Source: Xanthomonas cassavae CFBP 4642
GTDB taxonomy: Bacteria; Pseudomonadota; Gammaproteobacteria; Xanthomonadales; Xanthomonadaceae
DNA length: 22,954 bases
Direction of reading: 5' to 3'
NCBI RefSeq assembly: GCF_000454545.1
Contig: NZ_CM002139.1
Span: forward strand, 4,072,937-4,095,890
Shown: positions 8,483 through 16,268 of the stretch, piece by piece
Numbering within the stretch: position 1 is the stretch's first letter
Layout of the letters: each line of letters begins with the position of its first letter
Notes under the pieces: model-generated
Told to the model about the DNA's origin: nothing
Seen by the model: the letters and a program-made list of their open reading frames with translations, nothing else
The model's database searches: none
Made by a program: the position numbers and the translations under genes

Positions 8483-10147
8483 ATGCTCAGACACCTCTCG
8501 ATCAAGGATTTCGCCGTCGTCCGCGCCACCGAACTGGAATTCGGGCCGGGCATGACCGTGGTGTCGGGCGAAACCGGCGCCGGCAAGTCGCTGATGGTGG
8601 ACGCGCTGGGCTTCCTGTCCGGCCTGCGTGCCGACAGCGGCGTGGTGCGCCATGGCGCCGACCGCGCCGAGCTGTCGGCCGAATTCCAGTTGCCGGCCGA
8701 GCACCCCGGCCTGGCCTGGCTAGCCGACAACGAGCTCGACGACGACGCCCAATGCCAGCTGCGCCGGATCATCCGCGCCGATGGCGGCTCGCGCGCCTGG
8801 ATCAACGGCCGCCCGGTCACCTCCTCGCAACTGGCCGAGCTCGCGGCGCGGCTGGTGGAAATTCACGGCCAGCACGAACACCAGGCGCTGATGGCCCGCC
8901 ACAGCCAGCTCGCCCTGCTCGACGCCTATGCCCGCAACAGCGCCCAGCGCGAGCAGGTGCGCCAGGCCAGCCAGCGCTGGCAGGCGCTGCTGGACGAGCG
9001 CGATGCGCTGTCGGCGCAGGGCGATGTCTCCGACCGGATCGGCTTTCTGGAACACCAGCTGGCCGAGCTGGAACGCGAAGACCTGGACCCGGCCGCGATT
9101 GCCGCGCTGGACATCAACCACCGTCGCCAGGCCCATGCCACCGCGCTGATCGGCGCCTGCGACAGCGTGGCCCAGCAGCTCAACGGCGATGACGGTGCGT
9201 CGGCACTGGGGTTGTTGCAGGACAGCCGCCACGACCTGTCCCGCGTGGCCGAGCACGAACCGCGCCTGGGCGAGGTGGACGCGCTGCTGGACAGCGCCGT
9301 GATCCAGATCGAGGAAGCGCTGGCCCTGCTCGACCGCGTGCGCGACGACCTGGATGCCGACCCCACCCAGTTCGAAGCGATGGAGCGCCGTCTCGGCCGC
9401 CTGCACGACCTGGCCCGCAAGCACCGCGTGGCCCCGGACGAGCTGGCGGCCCACCGCGACCAGCTGAGCGCCGAGGTCGAGAGCCTGCGTGGCGCCGACG
9501 AGCGCCTGCAGCAGCTGGACAAGCATATCGACACCGCCACCGGTGTCTGGCAGGCCGCGGCCGGCGTGCTCAGTGCCAGCCGCCAGAGCGCGGCGCAGGC
9601 CTTGTCGGACGCCACCACCACGCTGATCGGCGAGCTGGGCATGGGCGGCGGCCAATTCCTGATCCAGCTGCAACCCCAGGACACCCTGCGTCCGGACCCG
9701 AACGGCGCCGAGCGGGTGGAATTCCTGGTCGCCGCCAATGCCGGCCAACCGCCGCGCGCGCTGCGCAGGGTCGCCTCGGGTGGCGAGTTGTCGCGCATTT
9801 CGCTGGCGATCGAAGTGGCCGCGCTCGGCCTGGACAGCGTGCCGACCATGGTCTTCGACGAAGTGGATTCGGGCATCGGCGGCGCGGTGGCCGATATCGT
9901 CGGGCAGAAACTGCGCGCGCTGGGCGAGGAACGCCAGGTGCTGTGCGTGACCCACCTGCCGCAGGTCGCGGCCAAGGGCCACGCGCACTACCGGGTCAGC
10001 AAGGCGCCGGTGGACGGCATGACCCAGAGCGCGGTCGAACTGCTCGGCCCGCAGGCCCGTCAGGAAGAGCTGGCACGCATGCTGGGCGGCGTGGAAGTCA
10101 GCAAGGAAGCCCGCGCGGCGGCGCGCAAGCTGCTGCAGAGCGCCTGA
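8483..10147 (+). CDS. recN: DNA repair protein RecN
   Basis: RecN is an SMC-like ATPase that helps tether and repair double-strand breaks. The 554-residue protein has the family N-terminus MLRHLSIKDFAVVRATELEF. The Walker A motif GETGAGKS is at about residues 29-36, and IHGQHEHQALM follows near residue 125. Two long alpha-helical arms rich in Arg, Glu, Gln and Ala should form the coiled coil. The C-terminal ATPase half has the signature RVASGGELSRISLA, Walker B TMVFDEVDSGIGG and the VLCVTHLPQVAA switch region. The length is normal. It diverges from hrcA and ends 616 bp before the convergent fur gene, with the repeat array between. No strong ribosome-binding site or LexA box stands out. Confidence 0.97.
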   Translation: MLRHLSIKDFAVVRATELEFGPGMTVVSGETGAGKSLMVDALGFLSGLRADSGVVRHGADRAELSAEFQLPAEHPGLAWLADNELDDDAQCQLRRIIRADGGSRAWINGRPVTSSQLAELAARLVEIHGQHEHQALMARHSQLALLDAYARNSAQREQVRQASQRWQALLDERDALSAQGDVSDRIGFLEHQLAELEREDLDPAAIAALDINHRRQAHATALIGACDSVAQQLNGDDGASALGLLQDSRHDLSRVAEHEPRLGEVDALLDSAVIQIEEALALLDRVRDDLDADPTQFEAMERRLGRLHDLARKHRVAPDELAAHRDQLSAEVESLRGADERLQQLDKHIDTATGVWQAAAGVLSASRQSAAQALSDATTTLIGELGMGGGQFLIQLQPQDTLRPDPNGAERVEFLVAANAGQPPRALRRVASGGELSRISLAIEVAALGLDSVPTMVFDEVDSGIGGAVADIVGQKLRALGEERQVLCVTHLPQVAAKGHAHYRVSKAPVDGMTQSAVELLGPQARQEELARMLGGVEVSKEARAAARKLLQSA

Positions 10148-10221
10148 CTGCAGCGAGCAGCTCGCAGATTCAGAAGCTCCGTTCCCTCCCCGCCGACGAA
10201 GCTCCCTTCCCGGCTGACAAG

Positions 10222-10645
10222 GCTCCTTTCCCCCGCCAGCGGGAGAAGCGATGCCTGGCTGCGCGTGATCTCTCGATTACCCTGCAACTGACCACCCACT
10301 GCTCCCTTCCCCCGCCTGCGGGGGAAGCGATGCCTGGCTGCACGTGATCTCTCGATTACCCTGCAACTGACCACCCACCGCTCCCTTCCCCCGCCAGCCG
10401 GGGGAAGCGGTGCCTGGCTGCACGTGATCTCTCGATTACCCTGCAACTGACCACCCACCGCTCCCTTCCCCCGCCTGCGGGGGAAGCGATGCCTGGCTGC
10501 GCGTGATCTCTCGATTACCCTGCAACTGACCACCCACCGCTCCCTTCCCCCGCCTGCGGGGGAAGCGATGCCTGGCGGCACGTGATCTCTCGATTACCCT
10601 GCAACTGACCACCCACCGCTCCCTTCCCCCGCCTGCGGGGGAAGG
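10222..10645. repeat. 79-bp tandem repeat, five units plus a partial sixth, each with a palindrome
   Basis: Units begin at 10222, 10301, 10380, 10460 and 10539, with a partial unit at 10618. The period is 79 bp (80 in the third unit, which has one extra C). Each unit starts GCTCCCTTCCCCCGC; most contain the perfect palindrome CTTCCCCCGC-CT-GCGGGGGAAG and then a constant stretch of about 49 bp including GATCTCTCGATTACCCTGC. The first and third units vary in the palindrome (CCAGC). The last palindrome runs into GAAGGTGCCCGAAGGGCGG, a phrase I recall as dispersed in Xanthomonas genomes. The array fills most of the 616-bp gap between the convergent genes recN and fur. Open frames through it are repeat artefacts. 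Confidence 0.92.
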
Positions 10646-10713
10646 TGCCCGAAGGGCGGATGGGGGCCAGCAGTGCCCGGCATCAAGCCGGACAACATGC
10701 CTCGAAATGCACA

Positions 10714-10731
10714 AGGCGGCCGAAGCCGCCT
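10714..10731 (-). terminator. Hairpin terminator after fur
   Basis: On the minus strand AGGCGGC-TTCG-GCCGCCT forms a 7-bp stem with a stable UUCG loop, starting 32 bp after the fur stop. The T-tract is poor, so termination may be partly factor dependent or helped by the repeat array beyond. Confidence 0.55.
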
Positions 10732-10763
10732 CGTCATTCATTCACGGCAGTCGCGCAGCGCGC

Positions 10764-11174
10764 TCAGCGCTGGCGCTTCTTGCGCACGTAGAGCACCAGC
10801 GAATGCTCTTCCAGCTCGTAGCCGTGCTTGGCGGCGATCTGGCGCTGCAATGCTTCGATCTCTTCGCTTTCGAACTCGATGACGTGGCCGGTGTCCACAT
10901 CGACCATATGGTCGTGGTGACCGCCGCGGTCCAGCTCGTACACAGCCTGGCCGCCTTCGAAATTGTGCTTGAGCACCAGGCCGGCAGCCTCGAACTGGGT
11001 CAGCACGCGGTACACCGTGGCCAGCCCGATCTCGTCGCCGTGATCGAGCAGCTGGCGATAGATGTCTTCTGCGCTGAGGTGATGCTGGTTGCTCTTTTGT
11101 TCCAGCAGTTCCAGGATCCGCATCCGCGGATGGGTCACCTTTAGCCCGACTTTGCGCAGGTCGTGGGTTTCCAT
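10764..11174 (-). CDS. fur: Ferric uptake regulator Fur
   Basis: Fur represses iron-uptake genes when loaded with Fe(II). The 136-residue protein starts METHDLRKVGLKVTHPRMRI. The winged helix follows (HHLSAEDIYRQL, GLATVYRVLTQFEAAGLV), then the dimer and metal domain with HHDH at about residues 86-89 and VIEFESEEIE. The protein contains no cysteine: the CxxC that binds structural zinc in E. coli Fur is replaced by VDVDTG. The frame is open for 14 codons upstream, but the ATG at 11174 has GGAGA 4 nt before it and the conserved N-terminus. It diverges from bamE across 104 bp, the known fur-omlA arrangement of Xanthomonas, so the promoters are likely to overlap. Confidence 0.97.
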   Translation of the reverse strand: METHDLRKVGLKVTHPRMRILELLEQKSNQHHLSAEDIYRQLLDHGDEIGLATVYRVLTQFEAAGLVLKHNFEGGQAVYELDRGGHHDHMVDVDTGHVIEFESEEIEALQRQIAAKHGYELEEHSLVLYVRKKRQR

Positions 11175-11278
11175 ACGTTCTCCGTTCATTGGCGATTTAG
11201 CGCCAGCTGCCTTCAAACGGGTCGCGGCGACCGGTGGGAGTGTATCATCGGCGTGATTTCCTCAGCACTTACTCCCCG

Positions 11279-11674
11279 ATGCGCAATCTCCTGCTGGTCG
11301 CCGCCGTTGCTCTGTCCACCGCTGGCTGCGGCATCATCTACAAGCAGCCGATCTACCAGGGCAATCTGATCAAGCAGAACGCCGTGGAGCAACTGCAGGT
11401 AGGCCAGAGCAAGCAGCAGGTCAGTGCATTGCTGGGTACCCCGTCGATCCCCGACCCGTTCCATGCCCAGCGCTGGGACTACACCTCCACCCAACGCGTG
11501 GACCGTCTGGCGCGGACCGAGATCAAGAATTTCACCGTGTTCTTCGAGAACGACCAGGTGGCACGGTGGGAAGGCGATTATTTCCCGTCCCAGGACGAGC
11601 AGTTGGCCAAGTCGGCACCCAAGCAGTTCGGCCGCAATCTGGCGCGCGACAAGAAGAAGCAGCGCGGCCGTTGA
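11279..11674 (+). CDS. bamE: Outer membrane assembly lipoprotein BamE (OmlA)
   Basis: BamE is a small lipoprotein of the BAM complex that helps insert beta-barrel proteins into the outer membrane; in Xanthomonas it is known as OmlA. The 131-residue precursor has a lipoprotein signal (MRNLLLVAAVALSTAGC, lipobox TAGC, lipidated Cys17). The family core is present: IYKQPIYQGNLI, VEQLQVGQSKQQVSALLGTPS and FHAQRWDYTSTQ, then VFFENDQVARWEGDYFP. The tail is basic. An upstream in-frame ATG at 11234 is rejected because it would bury the signal peptide. A TATCAT hexamer at 11243-11248 could be the -10, but no good -35 accompanies it. Confidence 0.96.
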   Translation: MRNLLLVAAVALSTAGCGIIYKQPIYQGNLIKQNAVEQLQVGQSKQQVSALLGTPSIPDPFHAQRWDYTSTQRVDRLARTEIKNFTVFFENDQVARWEGDYFPSQDEQLAKSAPKQFGRNLARDKKKQRGR

Positions 11675-11821
11675 GCCGCCCAGTCGGGGCACGCCCCTGA
11701 CCGCAACGATTCGAATTGGATGAACGATCTCAGCGCCTTTGCGGGGCGCGATCGGTAGGCATAGCCTGACCAATCGGGCGGTTGTCCGCCGTTGCAAGCC
11801 ACGCCACGGCGCCGAGCGCTC

Positions 11822-12103
11822 TCAGGCGCTACGGTCGCCCTTCTTGCCCGGTCCGGCCCGCCGGCGGCGCGCTTCCTTTGGATCCAACAGCAGCGGCCTG
11901 AGCAATTCCACCCGGTCGCCGTCGCGCAAGGCCCGCTCCGGCGGCGTTACCTGCCCGTGGATGGCCAGCGCAGCGAGCGCTTGTTCCCGAGCAAGACCAG
12001 ACGCCTCCACCGCATCGGCCACCGTTGCGCCCTCGGGCAGGGTCAGCTGCACCGCGCTGTAGCGGTCCGGCCAGGCCAGCACCACCTCGACCCGTACCGT
12101 CAC
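11822..12103 (-). CDS. ratB: RnfH/RatB family protein (UPF0125)
   Basis: This is a small beta-grasp protein of unknown biochemical role, usually encoded directly after ratA. Starting at GTG 12103 gives 93 residues, beginning TVRVEVVLAWPDRYSAVQL. The ubiquitin-like core continues GATVADAVEASGL and includes DGDRVELLRPLLLDPKEARR, which matches the family end; the tail is basic. The GTG has GAGGTG about 7 nt upstream and lies 1 nt after the ratA stop, so the two genes are translationally coupled. The longer open frame upstream lies inside ratA and is not used. Confidence 0.88.
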   Translation of the reverse strand: MTVRVEVVLAWPDRYSAVQLTLPEGATVADAVEASGLAREQALAALAIHGQVTPPERALRDGDRVELLRPLLLDPKEARRRRAGPGKKGDRSA

Positions 12104-12104
12104 T

Positions 12105-12536
12105 TCACACCTCGCCGCGATCGGCGACCCGCACGAAATCGTTGACCATGCGCTCGGCCAGGCCCTGGAAACCAAGCGCCAGGGCCGGCCCCAGCAGGCG
12201 GGAACTGGTCTCCACGTCCAGGGTGAGGCTCACCTTGCAGGCGTTTTCGCCCAGCGCCTGGAATTCCCACAGGCCTTCCAGACGCTTGAATGGGCCGTCG
12301 CGCAGGTGCATTGCAATGCGTTCGGGGCGTTCGAGGATGTTCTCGGTGGTGAACCAGGTGCGGAATGTGCCCAGCCCCAGATCCAGCCGCGCCACGATGT
12401 GCGCCTGATCCTGCTCGAGCACATGGGCGGCATCGCACCAGCCGAAGCGGCGCGGATAGGCGGCGACATCATTGACCAGATCGAACATGCGGGAGGCGCT
12501 GTGTTCGACCAAGGCGCTGCGACGGATGGTAGGCAT
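12105..12536 (-). CDS. ratA: RatA, START-like (SRPBCC/Coq10-type) protein
   Basis: The 143-residue protein belongs to the Coq10/RatA branch of the SRPBCC fold, which binds hydrophobic ligands such as ubiquinone. In E. coli RatA has been described as inhibiting 70S ribosome assembly. Family motifs are PTIRRSALVEHSASRMFDLVNDV, then AAYPRRFGWCDAAHVLE, TWFTTENILERPERIAM, DGPFKRLEGLWEF and the C-terminal VNDFVRVAD. Length and N-terminus are normal. It starts 60 bp from the divergent smpB, and ratB follows after 1 bp. The ratA-ratB pair beside smpB is conserved across gammaproteobacteria. Whether it is a toxin or a quinone chaperone here cannot be told from sequence. Confidence 0.94.
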   Translation of the reverse strand: MPTIRRSALVEHSASRMFDLVNDVAAYPRRFGWCDAAHVLEQDQAHIVARLDLGLGTFRTWFTTENILERPERIAMHLRDGPFKRLEGLWEFQALGENACKVSLTLDVETSSRLLGPALALGFQGLAERMVNDFVRVADRGEV

Positions 12537-12596
12537 TCGCTAACTTGTGAAAGACGGAAGATCGTTTGACGACGCCGAATCGGCGACAATGGCGTC

Positions 12597-13100
12597 ATGA
12601 GCAAGAAACCATCCAAGGATAAAGCAAACGGCGCGAAGGCCACGAAAACCATCGCGCTGAACAAGCGTGCGCGCCACGAATACCACCTGGAAGAACGCTA
12701 CGAGGCCGGTCTGGCGCTGCAGGGCTGGGAGGTCAAGGCGATCCGCGCCGGCCGCGCCAACATCGTCGACGGCTACGCGTATGTCCGCTCCGGCGAGATC
12801 TACCTGATCGGCGCGCAGATCACCCCGCTGATCCAGGCCTCCACCCACACCGTGCCGGTGGAACGCCGCGACCGCAAGCTGCTGCTGCACCGGAACGAGA
12901 TCGACAAGGTGCTCACCCGGGTCGAGCGCGAGGGCTACACCCTGGTGCCCACCGCACTGTACTGGAGCAGCAACAAGGTCAAGCTGGAAATCGCCCTGGC
13001 CAAGGGCAAGCAGAACCACGACAAGCGCGACGCCGCCAAGGACCGCGACTGGCAGCGCGACAAGCAGCGCGTGATGCGGCGGCATAACCGCGATGCGTGA
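12597..13100 (+). CDS. smpB: SsrA-binding protein SmpB
   Basis: SmpB binds the tRNA-like part of tmRNA and brings it to stalled ribosomes for trans-translation. The 167-residue protein has the family oligonucleotide-binding barrel: NKRARHEYHLEERYEAGLAL, GWEVKAIRAGRANIVDGYAYV, EIYLIGAQITP, RDRKLLLHRNEIDKV and LVPTALYWSSNKVKLEIALAKGK. It ends in the basic helix (HDKRDAAKDRDWQRDKQRVM) that occupies the decoding channel. The N-terminal 20 residues are Lys-rich and flexible. Its partner ssrA lies 2.7 kb downstream. The start has no strong ribosome-binding site. Confidence 0.97.
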   Translation: MSKKPSKDKANGAKATKTIALNKRARHEYHLEERYEAGLALQGWEVKAIRAGRANIVDGYAYVRSGEIYLIGAQITPLIQASTHTVPVERRDRKLLLHRNEIDKVLTRVEREGYTLVPTALYWSSNKVKLEIALAKGKQNHDKRDAAKDRDWQRDKQRVMRRHNRDA

Positions 13101-13105
13101 GGGGC

Positions 13106-13255
13106 GGGGATTCGGGCTTTGGGATTGGGGATTCGTTACAGCGGTTGTGCATGAACTGGCACATGGCTGGCTTGCGATCCGCTTGCGTACCAATGCAAGG
13201 CACGGCCTCGCTGCTTTCGCGAATCCCGACTCCCGACTCCCGACTCCCGAATCAC
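13106..13255. repeat. Inverted GGGATTCG-type repeat pair between smpB and the S8 gene
   Basis: The left arm (13106-13135) reads GGGGATTCGGG...GGGATTGGGGATTCG. The right arm (13220-13255) carries the complementary CGAATCCCGACTCCCGACTC words with a tandem GACTCCC unit. The right arm overlaps the stop codon of the convergent S8-protease gene (13252-13254). The arms can pair as a long hairpin, placed where a two-way terminator would be useful. The same word family flanks the dnaK-dnaJ gap at 4469-4622. Confidence 0.65.
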
Positions 13256-15687
13256 GTCGCTCCAAGCATGCGCATCAAATTCGGCACTCCCCTGCCCTGC
13301 ACATAGCGGTCGCGTTGCAGATCGGTGCAGGTGTCGAGCATCAGTTGCTTGACCCGGTCAGGGAAACCGATGAACTCGTGGCGTGCCGACAGAAAGCCGG
13401 CCAGTACGCCGGAGACGTGCGGCGCGGCCATGCTGGTGCCGCTCATTTCCACCATCAGGCTGGCAGGATCCTTCGGGTCGAAGTCGTAGTAGGCCGAGAC
13501 GATCTTTTCGCCCGGCGCCACCACGTCGGGCTTGCCGCGACCATCGGCGGTCGGCCCGCGCGACGAAAAATACGACACCCCGTAGTTGTGCGGGCTGCTC
13601 TTGTGCACCGAGCCGACCACGATCGCTTCTTCGAGATTGCCCGGGTCGCTGATCGACAGATCCATATTGGCCGGATACGCACCGCCGTCGTTCTGCATCA
13701 GCCAGGTCAGCCCCTCGTTGCCGGCCGCCACCACCACAAGCACTCCCTGCCGCCAGAGCCGGCGTAACTCGTTGCACAGCGGCGTGAAGCCGCAGCCGTA
13801 GCTCTCCGGGTCGAAGCAGCCGCCCAGGCTCAGGTTGACCCCGTGAATCACCAGGTCGCCGGCGCGTTCGTTGATCGCGGCCACATGCTGCACCGCCTTG
13901 ATCATCCACGAATCGCGGCCGTTTCCGGCATCGTCGAGCACCTTGAAGCCGTACAGACGGGTGTCCGGCGCCATGCCGACAAATTCCAACGGGCTGCCGG
14001 AATTGCCTTGCGCGTCGGGAATCGAGGCGTGGCAGTGGCCGGCGATGATGCCGGCGATGTGGGTGCCGTGCCCATGCCGATCGAGCCTGGCAAACGCCTG
14101 TCCATCCGCACGCGTGAGCTGTCGGGGCGCGCCGCGCCGCGTGCAATCCCACTGCGCCACCACGTTGTCGCGCTGGCCCTTGACGTAGAAATGCGGATGG
14201 CTGGCCGCGATGCCGGTGTCCAGCACTGCCCAACCGATCCGTTGCCCGCGTGCGCGGTACGCGGTGCGCGCCGCATCGGCGTGCAGCACATTGCCGGAGA
14301 CATGGATCAGCGCACGCTTGCCGGCATCGCGCCAGACCCGGCGAAAGCCCAGTGCGCGGTAACGGCTCTGCAGCGACTCGATCTCGTAGCGCGTCAGCCG
14401 TGCGGAGAGGAAACGCTGCAAACCATCCTCCAGCTCGATCGCCTCGTCCAGCGCCTCGCCCTTCAATCCGGTGCTGTGCGCGGCGACCTGCCGCAACTGG
14501 CTCAGCAACTGGGCGCGCACGCCGTCCGGGTCCATGCCCAGCACTCGCCGATCCAGCTCGATCAACACTTCATGCCGATACTCCGCACCATGCGCCTCGA
14601 GCTGCTCGCTGAGATCCTTGATCAGCACCGCGTTGGACACCGGCTGATCGAAACCGACGCCGACCGCCTGACGCACCGCTGCGCGCACCTGCGGAACCGA
14701 CAGGTACCCCGAGCCCGAATGCGGGTTGTCCTGCCAATCCGGATTCAGGCGCGCGGCGGCCAGATTTTCGAAGCGCCCCTTGGCATTGCTGATGTCGTCG
14801 GGAAGGTCGGGGTTCAACGCGATCGGGTCGCGGGTGTCGGCCACATTGACCCAGCGCTGCACGCAATCGGGAAACGGCAACTTGCGGGCGCCGGTCCAGC
14901 GCTTGAACATGCTGCGCACCTGCGGCAACCCCAGCGGCGACCCCACGCTCAAAAATAGCGTCACCTCGCACTCCGCTGCCTGCAGTTGCCGCAGCACGTC
15001 GTATGCGATCATCGACCCCTGGCTGTGCGCGACCACCACGAACGGTCCGCCACCGGCACGCAACCGCTGGGACAGGCTCTCGCGCATCAGCGCCGCGCGT
15101 TCGGGCACGAAGAACAGGTCATGCACATCCTGCAGCAGCGCGGCGGAGATCAGCCGCAGCAACACCCGGTTGATGGCATCGATCGGCCCCTTGGCCAGCA
15201 CGCTGCCCGGCGCGCTGGCGCCCTCCAATTCGTCCAGCAGGCGATGCAGATCCGCGCGTTGCTGTGCGTTCTTGGCCAACGCGTCGGCCAGCAGATGCAG
15301 GTCTTGCGCGCCCGGCACCAGACCCAGGGTGCTCAACGCCCGTTGCACGCTCTGGTTCAGCGCCGGCCCGACATCGCGGCTGTCGCAACTGCCTGGCTCG
15401 GGCACCGGATAGCGTTCGCGGTTGACCCAGTAGGCCATCCGCGTGCGCTCGCCCATTGGCCGCCCGAACAAGGCCTTGTCCCACTGGCAACGCAGCACGT
15501 CGGCCGGCGGCTTGTTGCCGATGCCGTGGATGTAGATCACCGTGCGCGCCTTGCCCTGCACGCGGGTGGTGGTGGCCTCCTCCGCATCCGCCTGCGCTGC
15601 CTTGGCACGCTGCCGGGAGACGGGCTTGCTGGTCTTGCCCGGTGTCGCACGCGCGGGCCGTGAACGTGGGGGCTTGCCTGTCGCCAT
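13252..15687 (-). CDS. Fusion protein: alpha/beta-hydrolase domain plus subtilisin-like S8 protease
   Basis: The 811-residue protein has no signal peptide or membrane segment and opens with a basic, Ala/Arg-rich tail (1-45). Residues about 46-335 resemble a lipase-like alpha/beta hydrolase: VIYIHGIGNKP (50-60), a nucleophile elbow VVAHSQGS with Ser222, a likely acid Asp287 in ADTRDPIAL, and a likely His323 in NPHSGSGYLS. A helical linker (about 350-455) follows. Residues about 480-800 form a subtilisin domain with Asp490 (AVLDTGI), His540 (GHGTHIAG), oxyanion Asn657 (AAGNEG) and Ser752 (GTSMAAPHVSG). All expected catalytic residues of both halves are visible. The start at 15687 has GGAG 7 nt upstream. 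The gene lies between smpB and ssrA. Without a secretion signal it should act in the cytoplasm or leave by another route; its role is unknown. Confidence 0.9.
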   Translation of the reverse strand: MATGKPPRSRPARATPGKTSKPVSRQRAKAAQADAEEATTTRVQGKARTVIYIHGIGNKPPADVLRCQWDKALFGRPMGERTRMAYWVNRERYPVPEPGSCDSRDVGPALNQSVQRALSTLGLVPGAQDLHLLADALAKNAQQRADLHRLLDELEGASAPGSVLAKGPIDAINRVLLRLISAALLQDVHDLFFVPERAALMRESLSQRLRAGGGPFVVVAHSQGSMIAYDVLRQLQAAECEVTLFLSVGSPLGLPQVRSMFKRWTGARKLPFPDCVQRWVNVADTRDPIALNPDLPDDISNAKGRFENLAAARLNPDWQDNPHSGSGYLSVPQVRAAVRQAVGVGFDQPVSNAVLIKDLSEQLEAHGAEYRHEVLIELDRRVLGMDPDGVRAQLLSQLRQVAAHSTGLKGEALDEAIELEDGLQRFLSARLTRYEIESLQSRYRALGFRRVWRDAGKRALIHVSGNVLHADAARTAYRARGQRIGWAVLDTGIAASHPHFYVKGQRDNVVAQWDCTRRGAPRQLTRADGQAFARLDRHGHGTHIAGIIAGHCHASIPDAQGNSGSPLEFVGMAPDTRLYGFKVLDDAGNGRDSWMIKAVQHVAAINERAGDLVIHGVNLSLGGCFDPESYGCGFTPLCNELRRLWRQGVLVVVAAGNEGLTWLMQNDGGAYPANMDLSISDPGNLEEAIVVGSVHKSSPHNYGVSYFSSRGPTADGRGKPDVVAPGEKIVSAYYDFDPKDPASLMVEMSGTSMAAPHVSGVLAGFLSARHEFIGFPDRVKQLMLDTCTDLQRDRYVQGRGVPNLMRMLGAT

Positions 15688-15763
15688 CGCTTCGCTCCTT
15701 CGCTTACAGACTTTTCCGTCTGGTCCGGACTGAAGCCACTGTAAGCGCTGAAGATCGCACCAC

Positions 15764-15792
15764 TTGTGACAGGGCGCGCCGATCCCTACACT
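15764..15792 (+). promoter_or_regulatory. Candidate sigma-70 promoter for ssrA
   Basis: TTGTGA (15764-15769) is followed after 17 nt by TACACT (15787-15792), each matching 4 of 6 consensus bases. Transcription would start about 20 nt before the mature tmRNA 5' end, leaving a short leader for RNase P to remove. Confidence 0.5.
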
Positions 15793-15820
15793 GACCAGGT
15801 CAGCGTTTCATGCTTTCCCC

Positions 15821-16217
15821 GGGGGTGCACTGGTTTCGACGGGGGTCGCGAAGTCGCTTGGCGCATGCCGAGGGGGCAGCTTTCCTCGTTAATCCAGCAG
15901 CAAACTTTTAGTTGCCAACGACGACAACTACGGTTCGGACTTCGCTATCGCCGCTTAATTGGCTTTAGTTGTAGTTCTACAGCCGCCTAAGGCGAACCCC
16001 CGAAACTACTTGTGCCCGTGCTCGTAGATGTAGGGTCATTATCACGGAACCGCCGGTAGTGGCTGCCTGTCAGCTGCCGGTTAGATCAAGCAGGCTGGTT
16101 CTCAGGTGCGCTTTGCCCGCCGTGCTGCCTGGGGACGAGATCTAACGGAGGGATAAGCATGTAGTGCCGGGGATGGAGTGCTTCCGGACGGCGGTTCGAT
16201 TCCGCCCACCTCCACCA
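15821..16217 (+). ncRNA. ssrA: Transfer-messenger RNA (tmRNA, SsrA)
   Basis: tmRNA rescues stalled ribosomes by acting first as alanyl-tRNA and then as a message for a degradation tag. The 5' end GGGGGTG pairs over 7 bp (one G-T) with CACCTCC before the encoded A-CCA at 16214-16217. GGTTTCGAC after the acceptor and GGTTCGATTCC in the T-arm are conserved. The tag frame begins at GCC 15914 and encodes ANDDNYGSDFAIAA followed by TAA at 15956-15958. The mature length would be 397 nt. Its 3' end is a common integration site, and an integrase gene follows at once. Confidence 0.97.
16193..16217 (+). other. Probable attachment site (att) at the ssrA 3' end
   Basis: The T-arm and acceptor end of tmRNA, GGTTCGATTCC onward to CCA, is where many tyrosine integrases recombine, leaving the RNA gene intact. 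The integrase starts 107 bp further on. The matching second att copy is not in the window, so the exact core is unknown. Confidence 0.6.
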
Positions 16218-16268
16218 TCTGATTGCGGAAAAGAGCAGTAAGTGCTTGATTTCGCGAAGGTTCGGTCC

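Noticed and set aside
7159..9988. Long open frames opposite hrcA (plus strand) and recN (minus strand)
   Set aside because: Both are codon-bias shadows, rich in Arg, Ala, Gln and His, without motifs. The genes on the coding strands are unambiguous.
10222..10645. CRISPR-like array
   Set aside because: The whole 79-bp unit repeats; there are no unique spacers between short repeats and no cas genes nearby.
10060..10741. Long minus-strand open frames through the tandem repeat, with recurring RERWVVSCRVIERS-like peptides
   Set aside because: They arise from the 79-bp repeat, which is not a multiple of three, so the same DNA is read in shifting frames. There is no start signal or family resemblance.
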